Assembly (NCBI GenBank): GCA_003255065.1
Contig: QAOA01004497.1
Location: 454,001 to 518,000 of the forward strand
Reading direction: 5' to 3'
DNA: 64,000 nucleotides
From: Cercis canadensis
Taxonomy: Eukaryota > Streptophyta > Magnoliopsida > Fabales > Fabaceae
Shown: in pieces, positions 30,389-40,936 of the stretch
Layout of the letters: each line of letters opens with the position of its first letter
Numbering within the stretch: position 1 is the stretch's first letter
Program-made: the position numbers and the translations under genes
The notes under the pieces: model-generated
The model's database searches: none
The model's input: the letters and a program-made list of their open reading frames with translations, nothing else
What the model was told of the DNA's origin: nothing

Positions 30389-32418
30389 TTAACCTCTGAA
30401 AAAGAAATCATAATAATTTACATTAATGAAGTTCTTTGAAAATTCTCTAGTCCACTCCTTAACTTACATCATTAACAACTGCAGTGAACAGCCAAACCTA
30501 CCCATTGGCATAAGGTGAGTCACGGCGAGAATGACGGTGTGGAGGGGACCTGCTGTTGCTGCGACCACGTCGAGGTGATATGCTACGTCGTTTTGGAGAT
30601 CTTCTTCCACGGGGACTATAACTCCTAACAAAAGAATGCAGATTCAATGGATTAATTTTAGGTATCAAGTCTCAAGAAACTTCTAAACCAACAAGAAAAT
30701 CTGACAATTGAAGAAAGAATTCTAAATAAACAGACTGTTACTACTAGTATGTTACATTTTTACAAGAAACATCATATAATGCATTTAGAATAAGTAGAGA
30801 CTGAAATAATATGGAACATGGAACCATGCCAAACAAGACACCTAATCACACTCTTAACTGAATAACATGATAAAATTTTGGTGGATAGAAGAGAACAATT
30901 ACTATACCACATTTCAAACAGTGCCTACAAAGATTGGGTGAGATAACAAATCTTCCAAATTAACCAGGCATAAAAAGGCAATAGGAAGTTCAGATTTTAA
31001 GGACTAAGACACCAGTGGCACTACCATAATGCACAGAACAAAGAAAACAATTGCCCCAACCAAAAACCAAAAACATAAAATAAAAATCTACAGAACAGAT
31101 ATTAAGCATATGGTGATGACAAAGAATAAAACTACACTTGCAATAAAATATACCGATATACTTGTATGCCATTTCATGCTTCAACCAGCATGTTATTATG
31201 GGTAGATATGACTTATTTTAACACTTCATAGACATTTATCTGTCCTTATGGCATTGTTTTCACTGCCACCGTCTAGCAATCAACATTTACAATTCTATGA
31301 ATGTAAGAAGACTTGAGATATTGGAACACTTGTTGAAATGCATAATTCTATAGTTCATGCATTGCATGGCTTTGATAAACACACCTGTGGCCATACCCGT
31401 AACTTGGACTTCTACGGCGTCGATAAGGACTAGGGCTTCGTCGTCGTCCACTTCCTAAGCCTCGTGAACCAATTCGCAAACGGCACTCTCTGGCAAAATG
31501 ACCAGGTTCACCACACTCATAACATTTCAAGTCCTCGCCTCCACGGCCACGTCCACCACGGCCACCACCACCCTTGGAATTATGAGAAAGCTCTACACGC
31601 CAACCATTCTTGCCTGTATGACATTGCATGTTAGTCTTTAAGTCCGTAGATCTCTAAAAACACAAGGGACCAAGGCTTAGTGAGAGCATCGTAGAGAGGG
31701 GCCAACATTAATTGAGTGACAAATCAACAATGTAGATCATCCACTGACCATCCAAAGCATGAATTGCATCAAGGGCATCCCTCCTATCATCAAACTCAAT
31801 AAATGCATATCCTGGTGGTCTTCGAGCAACCCAGACACTGCATTGAACATTTTATTAGATTCAATCATTCAAAAAGTACAAGTCCTGTATAATTTCACTT
31901 AACTTCTGTTCTAGAAATGACTCATCAAAGATATAGCAACTATTTTGTGCATCTTTAATTACCAAAATCTCTAATCACCAAGAACTAAAACGAGCCTCTT
32001 CTCACGGAAATAGAATATCAAATGCCGATAAATAACTTAAAGGGAGACATAACATATCAAGCGCATGGAATCGGGATGCTGAGATAAGAAGAACTCCATG
32101 TCACATAAGGAAATGCATTTCAACTCTCTATCCCAAATTCTAAACTGCCAAACAAAGCACATCGACATACACAAACACACATAAACTGTCCGGTGTGTAA
32201 TCAGGTTAAGGAAAAAGAAAACATAAACAAAAAGTTAAGCATCCATGATAACTAAAGTATAGATTTTCAAGTAGAAATTTTTTTTTTCAGAAGAATTAAG
32301 AAGGGAAAAAGAAAATCTAATTGAATTACCTCCGAAGAACACCGAACATCCGAAATTCATCTTCGAGATCCCTCTCCGAAACTCGAGGATCCAAATTCCC
32401 AACATAAACCCGAGACAT
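30389..32418 (-). CDS. RSZ22: RSZ-type SR splicing factor (RSZ21/RSZ22-like)
   Basis: Nuclear pre-mRNA splicing regulator, plant counterpart of human SRSF7. Five coding exons (minus strand): 32418-32330, 31837-31749, 31613-31385, 30624-30502 and a 7-nt terminal exon 30395-30389, totalling 179 codons (178 aa). The RRM is at residues 1-70, with RNP2 VYVGNL (4-9) and RNP1 GYAFIEF (39-45). A Gly/Arg hinge follows, then one CCHC zinc knuckle (Cys90, Cys93, His98, Cys103) and an RS/SP-rich tail. One knuckle means RSZ, not RS2Z. If the last intron is retained, the frame stops two codons later in ANG*, giving nearly the same protein. SR genes are commonly autoregulated by alternative splicing; the 760-nt intron 3 is the likely place. 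RSZ21 versus RSZ22 is not resolved. Confidence 0.93.
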
Positions 32419-32445
32419 TTTCCCAACTCCCAAACCAGTATCAAC

Positions 32446-32800
32446 CTATTAACGGACCACAAAACAAACATCAAGCCTCCGATCATCTCAAAAGAGGAAA
32501 GACATACACAAAGGAAAGAAAACTGCGTAACCTAGGGATCGAAAATTCAAACTTTCACGCGCGAATCCTTAAGGAAACAAAAATCAACAGAGACTTGAAC
32601 TTTCCCAGAAAAATTTTCCGTCAATCAGAGTTGGAAAAGCAACTTATTCCTTGCAAACGAAGAACCAGACGCGTAGCTGATAGTGTAATTGAAGCTCACC
32701 TGGAGAACTCACAGCTGGAAGATGACAAAGCGCAAATTCGTAAATCTCTCAAACCCTAGAAGCAAATATTTTACTCCTCGGTGAAGGAGAGATATTTTTG
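32446..32800 (-). promoter_or_regulatory. 5' UTR intron, telo-box and promoter of the SR-protein gene
   Basis: A leader exon appears to end at 32700 (CAG|GTGAGC) and to rejoin at 32445 (AATAG|GTTG), leaving a 254-nt intron in the 5' UTR. The minus-strand TAGGGTTT at 32751-32758 is a telo-box, frequent near the start of plant translation and RNA-processing genes. A TATA-like tatataa lies slightly upstream, near 32837-32844. Confidence 0.6.
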
Positions 32801-33614
32801 GCTATTTTTCTTTAGAGAGATTGATCATTAATTCATTATATAAAGAATCTTTTTTATTTAACGGCTAAGCGTTTGGGTTTATGGATATGGGTCCCTTTCG
32901 GGCCCATTGGGTTTGGGTGGCATTTTACTTTTTGGTTGTATGTTCAGTTTACTTGGGCACTTGGGCTAATAATAATCTCCGACACATTGCTGAAGAGTTT
33001 ACCTCCCAGTAAACAATAAAAAAATAAAAAATCTATTCTACAAAAAATGCTAGGTGTTTCATTAATCATTATTATATTTGACGACAAAAAAAAAAATTTA
33101 CTTGTATCATTGTATGCGTATACACTGATATCCGAAGCCTAAGTAGGCAAATGACAATTTATCATGTATTGCGAGAAGCCAACTAAATAATTGATTTCAT
33201 GACAAAGCATGAAGTTAAAGGATAAGTAAATTGGTCTGTGCATGAACAACCTCTTACAAAATATTCTCTTATTTTGTTAGCCGATGAGATATCTATAGCT
33301 TTTTCTAAAGTATAGTTTTCTCTTCTTTTTTTTAATCTTTTGCTACCAAGAAAAAATTAAGATCAAAGACTAAATGGCATAGGGCTGAGGGTATAAAGCA
33401 GTTATGAGAACTTGTGTTTAAATCTTAGCTAAAATTACAAATAAGAAAAAAAAAAAAAAAAAAAANAAAAAACTAATTAGGAAGCCGCCACTGTTCGCTC
33501 TAGGTGTACTTATGCTTCTGGTTTGCTTGTGACTCAAGTCACGTTAAGTTGACTTGACACAACCAATAAGGACGATCCTCGTACGGATTGTAAACTGCCA
33601 CAGTAAGGTTTCTG
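32801..33614. other. Intergenic between SR gene and copia element 1
   Basis: Promoter side of the SR gene, then AT-rich DNA with a poly-A run holding an N near 33465. No genes. The last bases, ttctg at 33610-33614, are the target site duplicate of copia element 1. Confidence 0.6.
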
Positions 33615-33808
33615 TATTAGACTTAATACAGCTCAGCACATATAGTTAGTATACAGCTCAGCAAATATTAGTTAGTACAGCTCAGTTATATGAAGTTCAG
33701 TTTTTTTGTTATTGCAGCACATGCAGTCCTTCTGCTATATATTGTAAAGGCCACGATTGGCAACTCAATTTATTCAATGAATGAGATTCTTCTTCTCAAG
33801 TTCTAATA
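33615..33808 (+). repeat. Left LTR of copia element 1
   Basis: Matches 36406-36611 except for a short indel near the middle (gttatatgaagttcag versus the longer gttataggaagttagttaggaag form) and a few substitutions. Confidence 0.92.
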
Positions 33809-33820
33809 TGGTATCAGAGC
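33809..33820 (+). other. Primer binding site of copia element 1
   Basis: tggtatcagagc starts at the base after the LTR, the standard initiator tRNA-Met binding site of plant copia elements. Confidence 0.85.
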
Positions 33821-33900
33821 TGAGAACCTGAGTTCTCTGAATCCTTCGCCCTCTTTTTCTGCAGAAACTTTTCTTCCTTTCCTTCTTGTGTTGATCATCA

Positions 33901-34812
33901 ATGGCGTCGATTCCCATGGATGATTTTTCAAGTCCATTTTTCTTGCATCCCTCGGATTCACCAGGATTGATTATTGTCTCTCAATCACTCACTGGGGACA
34001 ATTACAACTCCTGGTGTCGTGCAATTAAGATGGCGCTAATAGCCAAGAATAAGCTTGGCTTTGTGGATGGATCCATTTCTCCACCTGATGAGTCTGATTT
34101 TGCTAGTTTTCTGGCCTGGCAGCGTAACAACAATGTTGTTGCTTCATGGCTTCTCAATTCCATTTCCAAGGAAATCACAGCAAGTGTGATTTACTCCTCC
34201 ACTGCAGCAGCCATCTGGCTTGATCTACAATAACGTTTTCAACAACAGAATGGTCCAAGAATCTTCCAATTGAAGAAAGAATTGATCACTCTCACTCAAG
34301 GATCTTTGTCAGTGGCTCAATATTTCACACAGCTGAAAGGTATTTGGGAGGAGATAGGTGAATATCGTCCAATCCATTTTTGTTCTTGCGGAGGTGTCAA
34401 ATCATTGCTGGATCATCTTCATCAAGAGTATGTTCTTTGCTTTCTCATGGGTTTGAATGAGGTTTTCTCGCATGTGAGAGGACAAATCCTCTTGATGGAT
34501 CCACTTCCTCCTGTCAACAAAGTTTTTTCTCTAGTTGTTCAAGAAGAGAAGCAGAGATCAATTGGAATTGCTTCTCACTCAAGTGATCCCATGGCCTATG
34601 CAGTCCATAGCCGTCAGAATCCTTCTGGTTCAGACAATAAATCCAGATATAGAAAGAAAGACAGGCCCATGTGTGCCCATTGTGGTATGCTTGGACATAC
34701 AAAAGACAAATGCTACAAACTTCATGGATATCCTCCAGGATACAAGAGAGGGAAGTCAGCTGGCACTGTGAATCATCTTTCTGAGCAAGAATCTTTCCAA
34801 ATGACTTCACAA
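33901..34812 (+). pseudogene. Copia 1 gag, one internal stop
   Basis: Nucleocapsid polyprotein. The start and the DUF4219/UBN2-like part (LTGDNYNSWCRAIKMAL) are followed by an in-frame TAA at 34231-34233, after which the same frame resumes and runs to 34815. A CCHC knuckle (CAHCGMLGHTKDKC) is at 34672-34713. Reads as gag with one nonsense change. Confidence 0.88.
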
Positions 34813-34824
34813 TAATATCAACAA

Positions 34825-36398
34825 TTGGTTCATCTTCTCCAATCTCAGTTGTCGCAAGCAGCCATTCCTGATATGAATAACCACACCAACTCAGTCTCCG
34901 ATGGTATTATTCTATCTTCTGGCATTTCCACTTTTCGTCATGATTCTGACTCTTGGATATTAGATTCAGGAGCCACATCTCATGTTTCTTTTTCTCTCAA
35001 GAATTTTACCTCACATAAAACACTGCACAATCACTTTGTCACTTTGCCTAATAATTGCAAGATTTCAGTTACTGCCATAGGAAGTGTTCAATTAACTCCA
35101 TATTTCATTCTTCACAAAGTGCTTTATATTCCACAATTTCGAGTCAATCTTATATCAGTTTCTGCTTTGTTACAAAATTCTACCTGTCTTGTGTCTTTTT
35201 ATGCTAATTCTTTTCACATTCAGGACCTCAAACAATCGAAGCTGATTGGCAAGGGTAATGTGTGTCAAGGATTATACACATACAAAGTCCACAAGCATGA
35301 TGAACAAGGCACACCTGATATAGATTTTTCTGTTTCCTCAAAATCCATCATTTGTAATATACTGCAATCTAATGTTGTTAGTCCTGTGCATTCTGTCACT
35401 TCCACACCAGAACTTGTATCAGATTATGTTTTTTCTTTCAATAAATTTAGCAATGCTAAATTGTGGCATGCTCGACTAGGTCATCTTTCTGATAAAGTGT
35501 TACAAATTTTCAAACTTTCTTCAAGCTCAAGGTTCTTGGTGATCTCAAATTTTTCTTGGGCTTAGATATAGCAAAATCCACCAAAGGCATCCATTTCTCT
35601 CAGAGGAAATATACTCTTCAATTATTAGAGGATACAGGTTTTACTGCTGCTAAACCTTTTCCTTTACCTATGGATCCAAGTTTAAAACTCACCAAAACTG
35701 ATGGTGACTTATTTCCTGATGCTTCTTTATACAGACGTCTCATTGGGAGACTCATGTATCTTACTGTCTCTAGGCCAGACATCAGCTATGCTGTAAATAA
35801 GCTGAGTCAATTCATGTCACAGCCCAGGGTGCCTCATTTAAAAGCAGTTCATCACCTTCTGCAGTATTTGAAATCTGCTCCAGGTCAAGGCCTTTTGTTC
35901 TCTGCTACATCTTCCTTACGCCTTGCTGCTTTTGCTGATGCTGATTGGGGTAGCTGCTTAGACACCAGAAGATCAACCACAGGGTACTGTATTTTCCTTG
36001 GTGATTCTTTGATCTCATGGAAATCCAAGAGACAACCTACTGTGTCTCGTTCCTCTGCAGAGGCCGAGTATAGGGCCTTGGCCAATGTCACTAGTGAGCT
36101 GCTATGGTTGAGGCAGCTGAGCAAAGTTTTCGAAGTTTCCACTGCTTCCATCATGGCTTTTTGTGACAATCAATTTGCCATCCATCTTGCCACTAATCCT
36201 ACCTCCACTGACAGATCCAAACATGTAGATATTGATTGCCATTTCATTAAAGAGCATGTCAATTCTGGTTTTCTCAAAGTTGTACATGTTCAGTCACAGC
36301 ATCAGCTTGCTGATTTACTCACCAAGCCTTTATCTTCTACTCAGTTTCGTTTTCTCAAGGCCAAGTTGGGTGTCTTAGACATTTACCTTCCAACTTGA
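34825..36398 (+). pseudogene. Copia 1 pol remnant: protease plus gag-pre-integrase fused to RT end and RNase H
   Basis: The frame has the aspartic protease motif ILDSGATSH near 34957-34983 and a gag-pre-integrase piece (KLWHARLGHLSD) near 35460-35493. About 20 bases later the sequence jumps to the end of reverse transcriptase (LGDLKFFLGLDIA) in another frame. RNase H follows to 36398, with ADADWGSC, SRSSAEAEYRAL and DNQFA. Integrase and the RT core with YVDD are absent. The junction at about 35505-35530 has no long repeat, consistent with end joining or template switching during reverse transcription. Confidence 0.88.
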
Positions 36399-36405
36399 GG
36401 GGGGG

Positions 36406-36611
36406 TATTAGACTTAATACAGCTCAGCACATATAGTTAGTATACAGCTCAGCAAATATTAGTTAGTACAGCTCAGTTATAGGAAGTTAGTTAGGAAGTT
36501 TAGTTTTTCTGTTATTGCAGCACATGCAGTCCTTCTGCTATATATTGTAAAGGCCACGATTAGCAACTCAATTTATTCAATGAATGAGATTCTTCTTCTC
36601 AAGTTCTAATA
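36406..36611 (+). repeat. Right LTR of copia element 1
   Basis: Preceded by the polypurine tract at 36398-36405 and followed by the target duplicate ttctg at 36612-36616. Confidence 0.92.
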
Positions 36612-37023
36612 TTCTGTGTGTCTTTGGTCTATAAATTCACAGAAATCAGCTCGCACTACGATCCGACAGCGGCTGCCTCAAGTTTTTTTTGTTTTGTCCT
36701 GTGATTCTTGCAGCAGAGAAGGTGTAAGTGTTGGGTATTGATCTTTAATGTCGTTTTGTTTGATGACCAGAAAAATGTTCCTTTTTTATTTGTGGGTGTT
36801 CACAAATTTTGGTTTTGATTTCTTTGTTGGCTACTGCCTGCTGGATGAGAACTCTGTTTTAATGGCCTTGTTTAAGCTTTCAATTTCAGGAGGTGTGTTT
36901 TATGTGAGAGGGGCTTAATTTCCAAGTGAAACTTAGAAGTACCATTTAATTTGGGATATTCATTCAATCCATGAGTTGAATTGCAGTTAGGTTTGATGGC
37001 AATGGTTATATATGGTGAATTGT
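36612..37023 (+). other. Possible promoter and leader of the DUF295 relic
   Basis: A TATA-like tctataaatt near 36628-36637 lies only about 15-25 bp from the copia insertion point, followed by sequence like a leader exon ending in gagaag|gtgtaag near 36722. Gene structure here is inferred only from these signals. Confidence 0.3.
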
Positions 37024-37410
37024 GTAGATTGGCTTATTGTAGACTTTGATGGTGACAAGAGTTGGAGAGACATTCCAACACCAAAACAAAACATTTGCCT
37101 TTGAGATGCCATATTTCACGAAGGGAGGATATATGGCATTAATCACTGTGATGGTCTGCTATTCGCGGTTATAAATTTGGAGACCTATCATAAATTTGTT
37201 CATGGCCATGGTTCGCATTTTTTCTGTCTTATATATAAATTGAACAAATGTGGGAAGGAGAAAGAAGTGACGTGGTGAAAGGTGAATAACTTGGGGGATT
37301 ATGTGTTATTGCTTGGATTCAATTCCTCATTATGTATCTTGGTGTGTTCCATTTGGAAGATGGGAGTATGAACAGATTGTTTCCCAATTCTCAGAGTCCT
37401 CCCACCTCCG
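37024..37410 (+). pseudogene. DUF295 (F-box-associated) gene relic
   Basis: In one frame from 37024: DWLIVDFDGDKSWRDIP, stop, DAIFHEGRIYGINHCDGLLF, a further stretch with a second stop near 37279-37281, then VNNLGDYVLLLGFNSSL. This matches the C-terminal DUF295 domain of plant F-box proteins (KSW..., the Y..N..G segment and LGD..L.LG.N). Two in-frame stops, no F-box and loss of similarity after about 37340 make it a fragment. The copia 1 element is inserted just upstream. Confidence 0.6.
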
Positions 37411-38339
37411 GTTTGGCTACTGCACAAAGTTCCTTAGCAGCAAATGCATTTCCATTCTCAAACAAGCCATCATCAATATCCAATCTCCAGTACCAATTTT
37501 TCATTTGCCCTTCATGTTTGTCCTCCTTCTTTAAGTACCAATTTCTGTGATTTCTAGGTTTGTGGGAGATATCAGAGGCTTAGTGGATAGTTCGTCTCAA
37601 TAGTGTATACATATATTCCTCAATATTATTATTAAGTTCTTTCTTCATTTCTGGGGCAATTCTTCTTAGTTTTGGCCTGCCTGCAATTATGCCAAGGACA
37701 AAATGAGCATGCTGAGAAAATGTTTATGGATAATTAAAAAAATTCCTATACGAAATTGAGATTTTAATATACTGGATAATTAAATATGTTTGGAAGGATA
37801 CTTTGATATTTAGGATTTTTATTCGCTAGTGAATATAAAAATGTTGAATTTCCATACATCTTATTCTTATTCTTATATGCTTAAATTGTGGGGTCCGCCC
37901 ATAATTGAAGGAAATCAAAATAAAAAATAAAAATAAATGTGAAAGGAAGTGCATGAAAGTGAAAGATATTCAACTTTTAAAGTGAGTGATATATTTTAAA
38001 GAGTAAATTATATAAAAAAAAAATTGTTGTTAAAAAGCTAACAATTGAGATTATAATAAAAGACAGATACTTGAATAATGATCTATAAATATTTAAAAAA
38101 GTATCAAATCAAACAAGAAGTAAAAAAAAAAAAAATCACGTGAACTACTATTTTATTCTTAAAATATAAATGTTGTATCATTAGTATTTGTATAAAATTC
38201 TTTTATAACAGATATTATTTAGAATATTATATATGAATTTATCGAATATTTCTTTTAAAACATGGAAAGATAATTGGATAAGTTTAAAAATCTTCCAATA
38301 AAAATAAAATAAAATAATATCTTGGTGTCACGCAGAAGC
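37411..38339. other. AT-rich intergenic region
   Basis: No gene or clear repeat; short open frames near 37301-37550 lack domains. The last 8 bases (gcagaagc, 38332-38339) are a possible target duplicate of the next element. Confidence 0.5.
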
Positions 38340-38994
38340 GGAAAATTTACGGATATATTACTGTTTAGCAAAATAATTACGAGAATATGTTAGTTTTGAA
38401 AGAATTTATTGAAATGGGTTAGTTTTTTTCGCTAAAAAACTCTGATGCGTTTTATGAAAAAAAAGCTAAACGATACCGCATTTTTAACAGAAAACGCAAA
38501 AATAAAACTGTGTTTTGCTTAAAAAAATGCGGACTGATATTGGAAAAACATTGAATGAATTTCAAAAAGGTGTTGTGTAAAAGGTAAGAAGAAAACGCTG
38601 TTGGGAACAGCGCTTATTGACAAAAATGTGGTTTGAAACAGCGTTTTTGTCAATAAGCGTTGTTCCCAACAGCATTTTATTCAATAAACATTGTTTCAAA
38701 CAATGTTTTATTCGCCTAAAGGGTTTTGGGTTTAGTGTTCGTAATTTAGGGTTTCGTGGAACATGCAAAAGCCTCTAACCGTTGATACTCACTTGCTCTT
38801 ATCTGCAGTCGTAACCCAAAAGTGAGTTGCAACGGTTAGCGGCTTTTCACGTTCAACCAAACCTTGCTGAATCATCGCCCTCTATGCAGCTTTTGTTAGC
38901 TCCTTCGGCCTTTTCGGAAAGTACTCCATTGGAAAAGATGATTAAAACTTGAACGGTTAAGATATTCTGTTGTCCTATTATGTGTGTTGATTTT
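38340..38994 (+). repeat. Left terminal inverted repeat arm
   Basis: Pairs along its length with the reverse complement of 40937-41655. Shared blocks include aatttattgaaatgg, the tttaacagaaaacgc region, ccaacggtta-type segments and, at the inner end, tgtgtgttgatttt. It is shorter than the right arm because it has fewer subterminal palindrome units. Confidence 0.88.
38585..38715. repeat. Subterminal palindromic repeats, left arm
   Basis: Short palindromic modules of the type aacgctgtttgaaacagcg and cgctgttgggaacagcg alternate with gtcaataagcg spacers. The same modules recur in the right arm. Confidence 0.8.
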
Positions 38995-39050
38995 AACATT
39001 TATTAAAACAATAAATAGAGTTTAAACAAACAACTATAAAACTCATGGCA

Positions 39051-40925
39051 TTAAACCCACACCCTAAACTCCAAATAATAAACCTCATATCTTAATCCTT
39101 AAATTTTAACACAAACTCTAAACCCTAATCTTTAATCTCAAACCCCAAACCCGTATCTCCAAACCCTAATCCTCGAACTCCTAAAACCAATCTGAAAACT
39201 TAAACCCAAAACCCATATCTCTGGACCCTAATCCTCAAACCCTTAAAACCAAGTCCCAAAACTTAAACCTAAAACCCAAACTTAACCCTAAGTTCTAAAA
39301 CCCAACACTTAAAGACCAAACCCTAAATCCTAAATTTAAAAATCTTAACCCAAAACTCATATCTCCGAACCCTAAACCCTAAAACCAAGTCCTTAAACTT
39401 AAACCCCAAACTCTAAATCCCAAATTTTATATTCTAAACATAAAACCCTAATTTCTGAAGCCTAACCCTGAAAACCTTAAACCCAAGTCCAAAAACCCAT
39501 AACTTAAACCCTAACCCCTAAAAACTAACTCCAAACCCTATTCTTTGAACCCTAATTTCCAAACCCTAACTCCAAGTTCTAAAACCCAACACTTAAAGAC
39601 CAAACCTTAAATCCTAAATTCAAAAATCTTAACCCAAAACCCATATCTCTGAACCCTAAACCCTAAAACCAAGTCCCTAAACTTAAACCTCAAACTCTAA
39701 ATCCCAAATTTTATATTCTAAACACAAAACCCTCATTTTCGAAGCCTAACTTTGAAAACCCTAAACCCAAGTCCAAATCCTAAACCCTTAACCCTAAATC
39801 CTAATCCCTTAATTATAATCTCAAATCCAAAACCCTAATCTCTGAACTCTAAATCACAAACCCTAAACCCAAGTCCTAAAAACCCAAATATCAAACCTCA
39901 AACCCCAAACTTTAAAATCAAAATCCTAATCCTAAATACCAAACCTACAAAANCAATCTGAAAACTTAAACCCAAAACCCATATCTCTGGACCCTAATCC
40001 TCAAACCCTTAAAACCAAGTCCCAAAACTTAAACCTAAAACCCTAAACTTAACCCTAAGTTCTAAAACCTAACACTTAAATATCAAACCCTAAATCCTAA
40101 ATTTAAAAATCTTAACCCAAAACTCATATCTCCGAACCCTAAACCCTAAAACCAAGTCCCTAAACTTAAACCCCAAACTCTAAATCCCAAATTTTATAGT
40201 CTAAACATAAAACCCTAATTTCTGAAGCCTAACCCTAAAAACCCTAAACCCAAGTCCAAAAACCCATAACTTAAACCTTAACCCCTAAAAACTAACTCCA
40301 AACCCTATTCTTTGAACCCTAATTTCCAAACCCTAACCCCAAGTTCTAAAACCCAACACTTAAAGACCAAACCTTAAATCCTAAATTCAAAAATCTTAAC
40401 CCAAAACCCATATCTCTGAACCCTAAACCCTAAAACCAAGTCCCTAAACTTAAACCTCAAACTCTAAATCCCAAATTTTATATTCTAAACACAAAACCCT
40501 CATTTTTGAAGCCTAACCTTGAAAACCCTAAACCCAAGTCTAAAAACTTATAACTTAAACCCTAAACCTTAACCTCCAAAAACTAACTCCAAACTCTATT
40601 CTTTGAACCCTAATTTCCAAATCCTAAACCCTTAACCCTAAATCCTAATCCCTTAATTATAATCTCAAATCCAAAACCCTAATCTCTGAACTCTAAATCA
40701 CAAACCCTAAACCCAGTCCTAAAAACCCAAATATCAAACCCCAAACCCCAAACTTTAAAATCAAAATCCTAATCCTAAATACCAAACCTACAAAATTAGT
40801 TCCCTAAACCCTTAAAATTAATCCTTTAACCCTAAACTCCAATATCTAAACTATAAACCCCAAACTCTATTCTCAAACCTCAACTCAAAATCTCAAAACC
40901 TAACTCAAAATCACAAAATCCAAAT
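39051..40925 (+). repeat. Degenerate telomere-like array (CCCTAAA-type) with higher-order periods
   Basis: Nearly 1.9 kb of variants on aaaccctaaa, all in one orientation (C/A-rich on the plus strand), i.e. the plant telomere C-strand heptamer with many substitutions and spacers. Higher-order units exist: aagttctaaaaccyaacac recurs near 39290, 39573, 40057 and 40341, spaced about 283 bp within each pair. A larger block from 39188 recurs from 39954, 766 bp away, right after a single N at 39953. No coding potential. Confidence 0.88.
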
Positions 40926-40936
40926 GGACAAGTAAT

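Larger units (their letters stand above)
33615..36611 (+). mobile_element. Ty1/copia retrotransposon 1, internally deleted
   Basis: LTRs at 33615-33808 (194 bp) and 36406-36611 (206 bp) begin tattaga and end tctaata. The flanking 5-bp target duplication TTCTG is perfect (33610-33614 and 36612-36616). The primer binding site tggtatcagagc, complementary to initiator tRNA-Met, follows the left LTR directly, and a purine run (gaggggggg) precedes the right one. The element is about 3 kb rather than the usual 5 kb: integrase and most of reverse transcriptase are missing. LTRs differ mainly by a 12-bp indel, so the insertion is moderately young. Confidence 0.93.

Noticed and set aside
39051-40925. 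True telomere or chromosome end
   Set aside because: The heptamers are highly degenerate, have higher-order periods and lie within inverted arms with genes on both sides; it is interstitial.
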